Source: a bacterium CG_4_9_14_3_um_filter_65_15 (GTDB taxonomy: Bacteria; Krumholzibacteriota; Krumholzibacteriia; LZORAL124-64-63). Taken from it: 64,000 nt of DNA. The DNA lies in the NCBI GenBank assembly GCA_002790835.1, contig PFVX01000079.1:174666-238665 (forward strand), in the 5' to 3' direction. A program made the position numbers and the translations under genes. Below are positions 61,793 to 64,000 of this stretch, one piece after another (the first letter of the stretch is position 1; each line of letters begins with the position of its first letter). The notes beneath the pieces are model-generated. The model was not told where the DNA came from. It worked only from the letters and a program-made list of their open reading frames with translations, and did no database searches.

Positions 61793-63246
61793 CCCGCAGG
61801 CATTGGGCAGAGGAATGCGGCGTGGTCGGTATCGCTGCGGTGCCGGGAGCCTCGGAGTTGGCCAGCCTGGCGCTGCACGCCCTCCAGCATCGCGGTCAGG
61901 AAAGCGCCGGCATCACCGTGGCTGACGGCCACCGCCTGCAGACTTTCAAGAAAATGGGCCTGGTTGCCGACGTGTTCGACGAGGCGGTCACCCGCGGTCT
62001 CGGCGGAAATTACGCCATCGGCCACGTGCGCTACAGCACCTCCGGGTCCAGCAACCTCCTCAATGCCCAGCCTCTTCAGGTTGCTTCCCACCGCGGCACC
62101 GTAAGCCTGGCCCACAACGGCAATCTGGTCAACGCGCCCGAGCTGAGACGCGACATGGAAATCGACGGGTCCATCTTCTCGACCACCAGCGATACCGAGG
62201 TCATCCTGCACATGCTGGCCCGCAGCGGCGAACCTGCCTGGGAAGACGCCCTGGCCGAGATTCTGCCCCGGGTCAAGGGAGCCTATTCCCTGGTCATGTT
62301 GACCCGCGACAAGCTGATCGCCGCGCGGGATCCCTACGGATTCCGGCCCCTGTGTCTCGGTCGCTATCGGGACAGCTACGTGACCGCCAGCGAGAGCTGC
62401 GCCTTCGATATCATCGGCGCGGAGTACCTGCGCGACATCGAGCCGGGGGAGATGGTGATCCTCGGCCCGGGTGAGCTGACCAGCCGCCGGGTGGGCGACA
62501 CGGCGCCGGAAAAACGCTGTGTCTTCGAGCACGTCTACTTTTCCCGTCCCGATAGCCGGGTGTTCGGGATCAACGTGGAGCAGGCCCGCAGGCGCAGCGG
62601 CGAGATCCTGGGTCGGGAGGCTCCGGCCGAAGCGGACCTGGTATGCGCCGTTCCCGATTCGAGCAACACCGCCGCCCTGGGGTATGCCACCGCCACCGGT
62701 CTGCCCTTCGAATTGGCCCTGATCCGCAATCATTATGTCGGGCGCACCTTCATTTCTCCGGCCCAGAAGGTGCGGGACATGTCCGTCCGCATTAAATTCA
62801 ATCCGGTGGCCGCAGTGATCACTGGTAAGCGCATCGTGGTCGTCGACGACTCCATCGTGCGGGGCACGACCATGCGCAAGCTGGTCAAGATCATTCGGGC
62901 CGCGGGCGCCAAAGAGGTGCATCTGCGCATCGCATCGCCCCCGGTAACCAATCCCTGCTACTACGGAATCGATACGCCGGTGCGGAACGAACTCATCGCC
63001 TCCAGCCACACCGTGGAGGAGATCGCCACCTACCTGAGGGTGGATTCCCTGGCTTACCTGTCCCTGTCCGGTCTCCTGGAGGCGACCGGCGAGGGTGACC
63101 GGTATTGCGACGCGTGTTTCACCGGGAATTATCCCGTATCTTTCGCGGAAATGTCCGGCAAGCTGGTTTTCGACGACCATGTTGCCGGGGCGGAGATCAA
63201 GGTCATGCCCCTGGCTCCGGGTGACGAATCCGGCGTGGGAAAATAG
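61789..63246 (+). CDS. purF: Amidophosphoribosyltransferase
   Basis: This encodes 485 residues. The glutaminase nucleophile is Cys10 after a 9-residue leader (MTRRHWAEECGVVGI), which must be removed, as in Bacillus-type enzymes. Other sites are HALQHRGQESAGI, GHVRYSTSGSS, AHNGNLVNA and the PRPP loop VVVDDSIVRGTT. Cysteines in YCDACFTGNYP and upstream match the Fe-S-containing class. It commits PRPP to purine synthesis. The frame is open from 61630, but only the ATG at 61789, overlapping the previous stop, fits the family. It is the last of the purLQ-X-purF operon. Confidence 0.96.
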   Translation: MTRRHWAEECGVVGIAAVPGASELASLALHALQHRGQESAGITVADGHRLQTFKKMGLVADVFDEAVTRGLGGNYAIGHVRYSTSGSSNLLNAQPLQVASHRGTVSLAHNGNLVNAPELRRDMEIDGSIFSTTSDTEVILHMLARSGEPAWEDALAEILPRVKGAYSLVMLTRDKLIAARDPYGFRPLCLGRYRDSYVTASESCAFDIIGAEYLRDIEPGEMVILGPGELTSRRVGDTAPEKRCVFEHVYFSRPDSRVFGINVEQARRRSGEILGREAPAEADLVCAVPDSSNTAALGYATATGLPFELALIRNHYVGRTFISPAQKVRDMSVRIKFNPVAAVITGKRIVVVDDSIVRGTTMRKLVKIIRAAGAKEVHLRIASPPVTNPCYYGIDTPVRNELIASSHTVEEIATYLRVDSLAYLSLSGLLEATGEGDRYCDACFTGNYPVSFAEMSGKLVFDDHVAGAEIKVMPLAPGDESGVGK

Positions 63247-63272
63247 AACGCAACGAGGTTGGAAAATTGGCC

Positions 63273-64000
63273 ATGGAACTGCAGGCCGCCGCCCCCTGGC
63301 GGCCGCGCCCTTGTTATGAAGACCCTTCGGCGCTGTCCCGTGCGCTGACCCGCCGGGTGCTGCCCCTGGTGGGGGCGCCCGGACGCTATGTGGGCGGCGA
63401 ACTCGGTGCAGAGCGCAACGGTTTCAGCGGGACCGGCGCCAACATCCTGCTGACTTTTCCCGACGCCTACGAAGTGGGAATGTCCCACCAGGGTCTGCGG
63501 ATCCTCTACACCCTGCTCCAGCGCACCGAGGGCGTGTTCTGCGACATCGCGTTCGCGCCTTGGCCCGACATGGAAGAACGGATGCGCGCCGAAGGGCTGC
63601 CCCTGTTCGGCCTCGAGTCACGCCGAGCGGCCGCGTCCTTCGACCTGGTGGGATTCTCCCTGGGCTACGAGCTGGCCTATACCAACATGCTCACCATGAT
63701 CGACCTGGCCGGCTCCCCGCTGGCGTCCGACCAGCGAGGCGAGGAGGATCCGATCTTCCTGGCCGGGGGCTCCTGCGCCATCAATCCGGCCGTGGTCGGC
63801 CCATTCCTGGATGTGGTCTTTCTGGGAGACGGCGAGGAGATGCTGCCCGAAGCGGCGGTCCTGGTCAGACAGGCCAAAAGTGAAGGCCTGGGAAGGACCG
63901 GGATCCTGGCACGGCTGCGGGAATTGCCGGGTGCGTGGTGGACCGGCTGCCCGGGTCCGGTGCTGTCACGAGCCATCACCGACATGAATGCCTATCCGCC
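63273..64000 (+). CDS. TIGR03960-type B12-binding-domain radical SAM protein (3' end missing)
   Basis: This encodes the first ~242 residues of a protein cut by the window edge. The start is ATG 63273 (or TTG 63267, GAGGTTGG upstream). The translation RYVGGELGAERN, NILLTFPDAYEVGMSHQGLRILYTLLQ, FAPWPDMEERMRAEGLPLFGLES, FSLGYELAYTNMLTMIDLAG and GGSCAINPAVVGPFLDVVFLGDGEE matches the N-terminal region of the large radical SAM proteins that are usually followed by a small DUF2344 protein. The CxxxCxxC cluster lies beyond the end. The exact role is unknown; a link to tRNA/quinone-type modification cannot be judged here. Confidence 0.85.
   Translation, partial: MELQAAAPWRPRPCYEDPSALSRALTRRVLPLVGAPGRYVGGELGAERNGFSGTGANILLTFPDAYEVGMSHQGLRILYTLLQRTEGVFCDIAFAPWPDMEERMRAEGLPLFGLESRRAAASFDLVGFSLGYELAYTNMLTMIDLAGSPLASDQRGEEDPIFLAGGSCAINPAVVGPFLDVVFLGDGEEMLPEAAVLVRQAKSEGLGRTGILARLRELPGAWWTGCPGPVLSRAITDMNAYP

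Overview
This is a 64 kb chromosomal window from a GC-rich, Gram-negative bacterium. A two-membrane envelope is supported by a LpxL-type acyltransferase, an ADP-heptose epimerase, outer-membrane barrels and many secreted proteins. The phylum cannot be fixed from the sequence alone. The mix of a membrane pyrophosphatase, multihaem c-type cytochromes, frequent TTG/GTG starts and secreted proteins sharing an unusual C-terminal tag would suit a poorly sampled FCB-type candidate phylum (for example the Krumholzibacteriota/Eisenbacteria neighbourhood), but that is inference. No rRNA, tRNA, CRISPR array, prophage or intact insertion sequence was found. The only mobile DNA seen is a decayed IS110-type transposase near 17 kb.

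0-20 kb: the end of a K+-dependent membrane pyrophosphatase; small secreted proteins; an aminotransferase; a transaldolase overlapping an SRAP protein; a DUF47-Pit phosphate operon running into DNA polymerase IV; an HDOD protein; a DUF4230/SLOG/MalY-type operon; an S9 peptidase; two paralogous secreted proteins separated by the IS110 remnant; an enoyl-CoA hydratase-like protein; and a TIGR01777 epimerase.

20-33 kb: a three-gene sarcosine-oxidase-like flavoprotein/iron-sulfur operon, glutamine synthetase, a YjbQ protein, a four-gene poly-N-acetylglucosamine-type exopolysaccharide operon, alanyl-tRNA synthetase and an iodotyrosine-deiodinase-like nitroreductase.

33-44 kb: a lipid A-type acyltransferase; isocitrate dehydrogenase with a cysteine-rich insertion; a sodium:solute symporter; a two-component system; a NatAB-like ABC exporter preceded by a structured untranslated element; and a HEAT-repeat/cyclophilin lipoprotein.

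44-52 kb: a tightly overlapping asd-ecfT-truA-transaldolase-HtrA operon, followed by a second cluster with a sugar epimerase, hldD and an Rsm22-like methyltransferase.

52-64 kb: a multihaem cytochrome/outer-membrane barrel pair, an EamA transporter, purB, a four-haem c3-type cytochrome, and a purine operon. That operon consists of a PurL-PurQ fusion, an unrecognised protein that may supply PurS, and purF, and it is followed by a B12-type radical SAM protein cut by the window edge.

The main points for follow-up are the shared C-terminal S/T-(F/W)-G-x-(V/L)-K-x3-R tag on three secreted proteins, the zinc-ribbon-like insertion beside the active-site loop of isocitrate dehydrogenase, and the possible PurS replacement.
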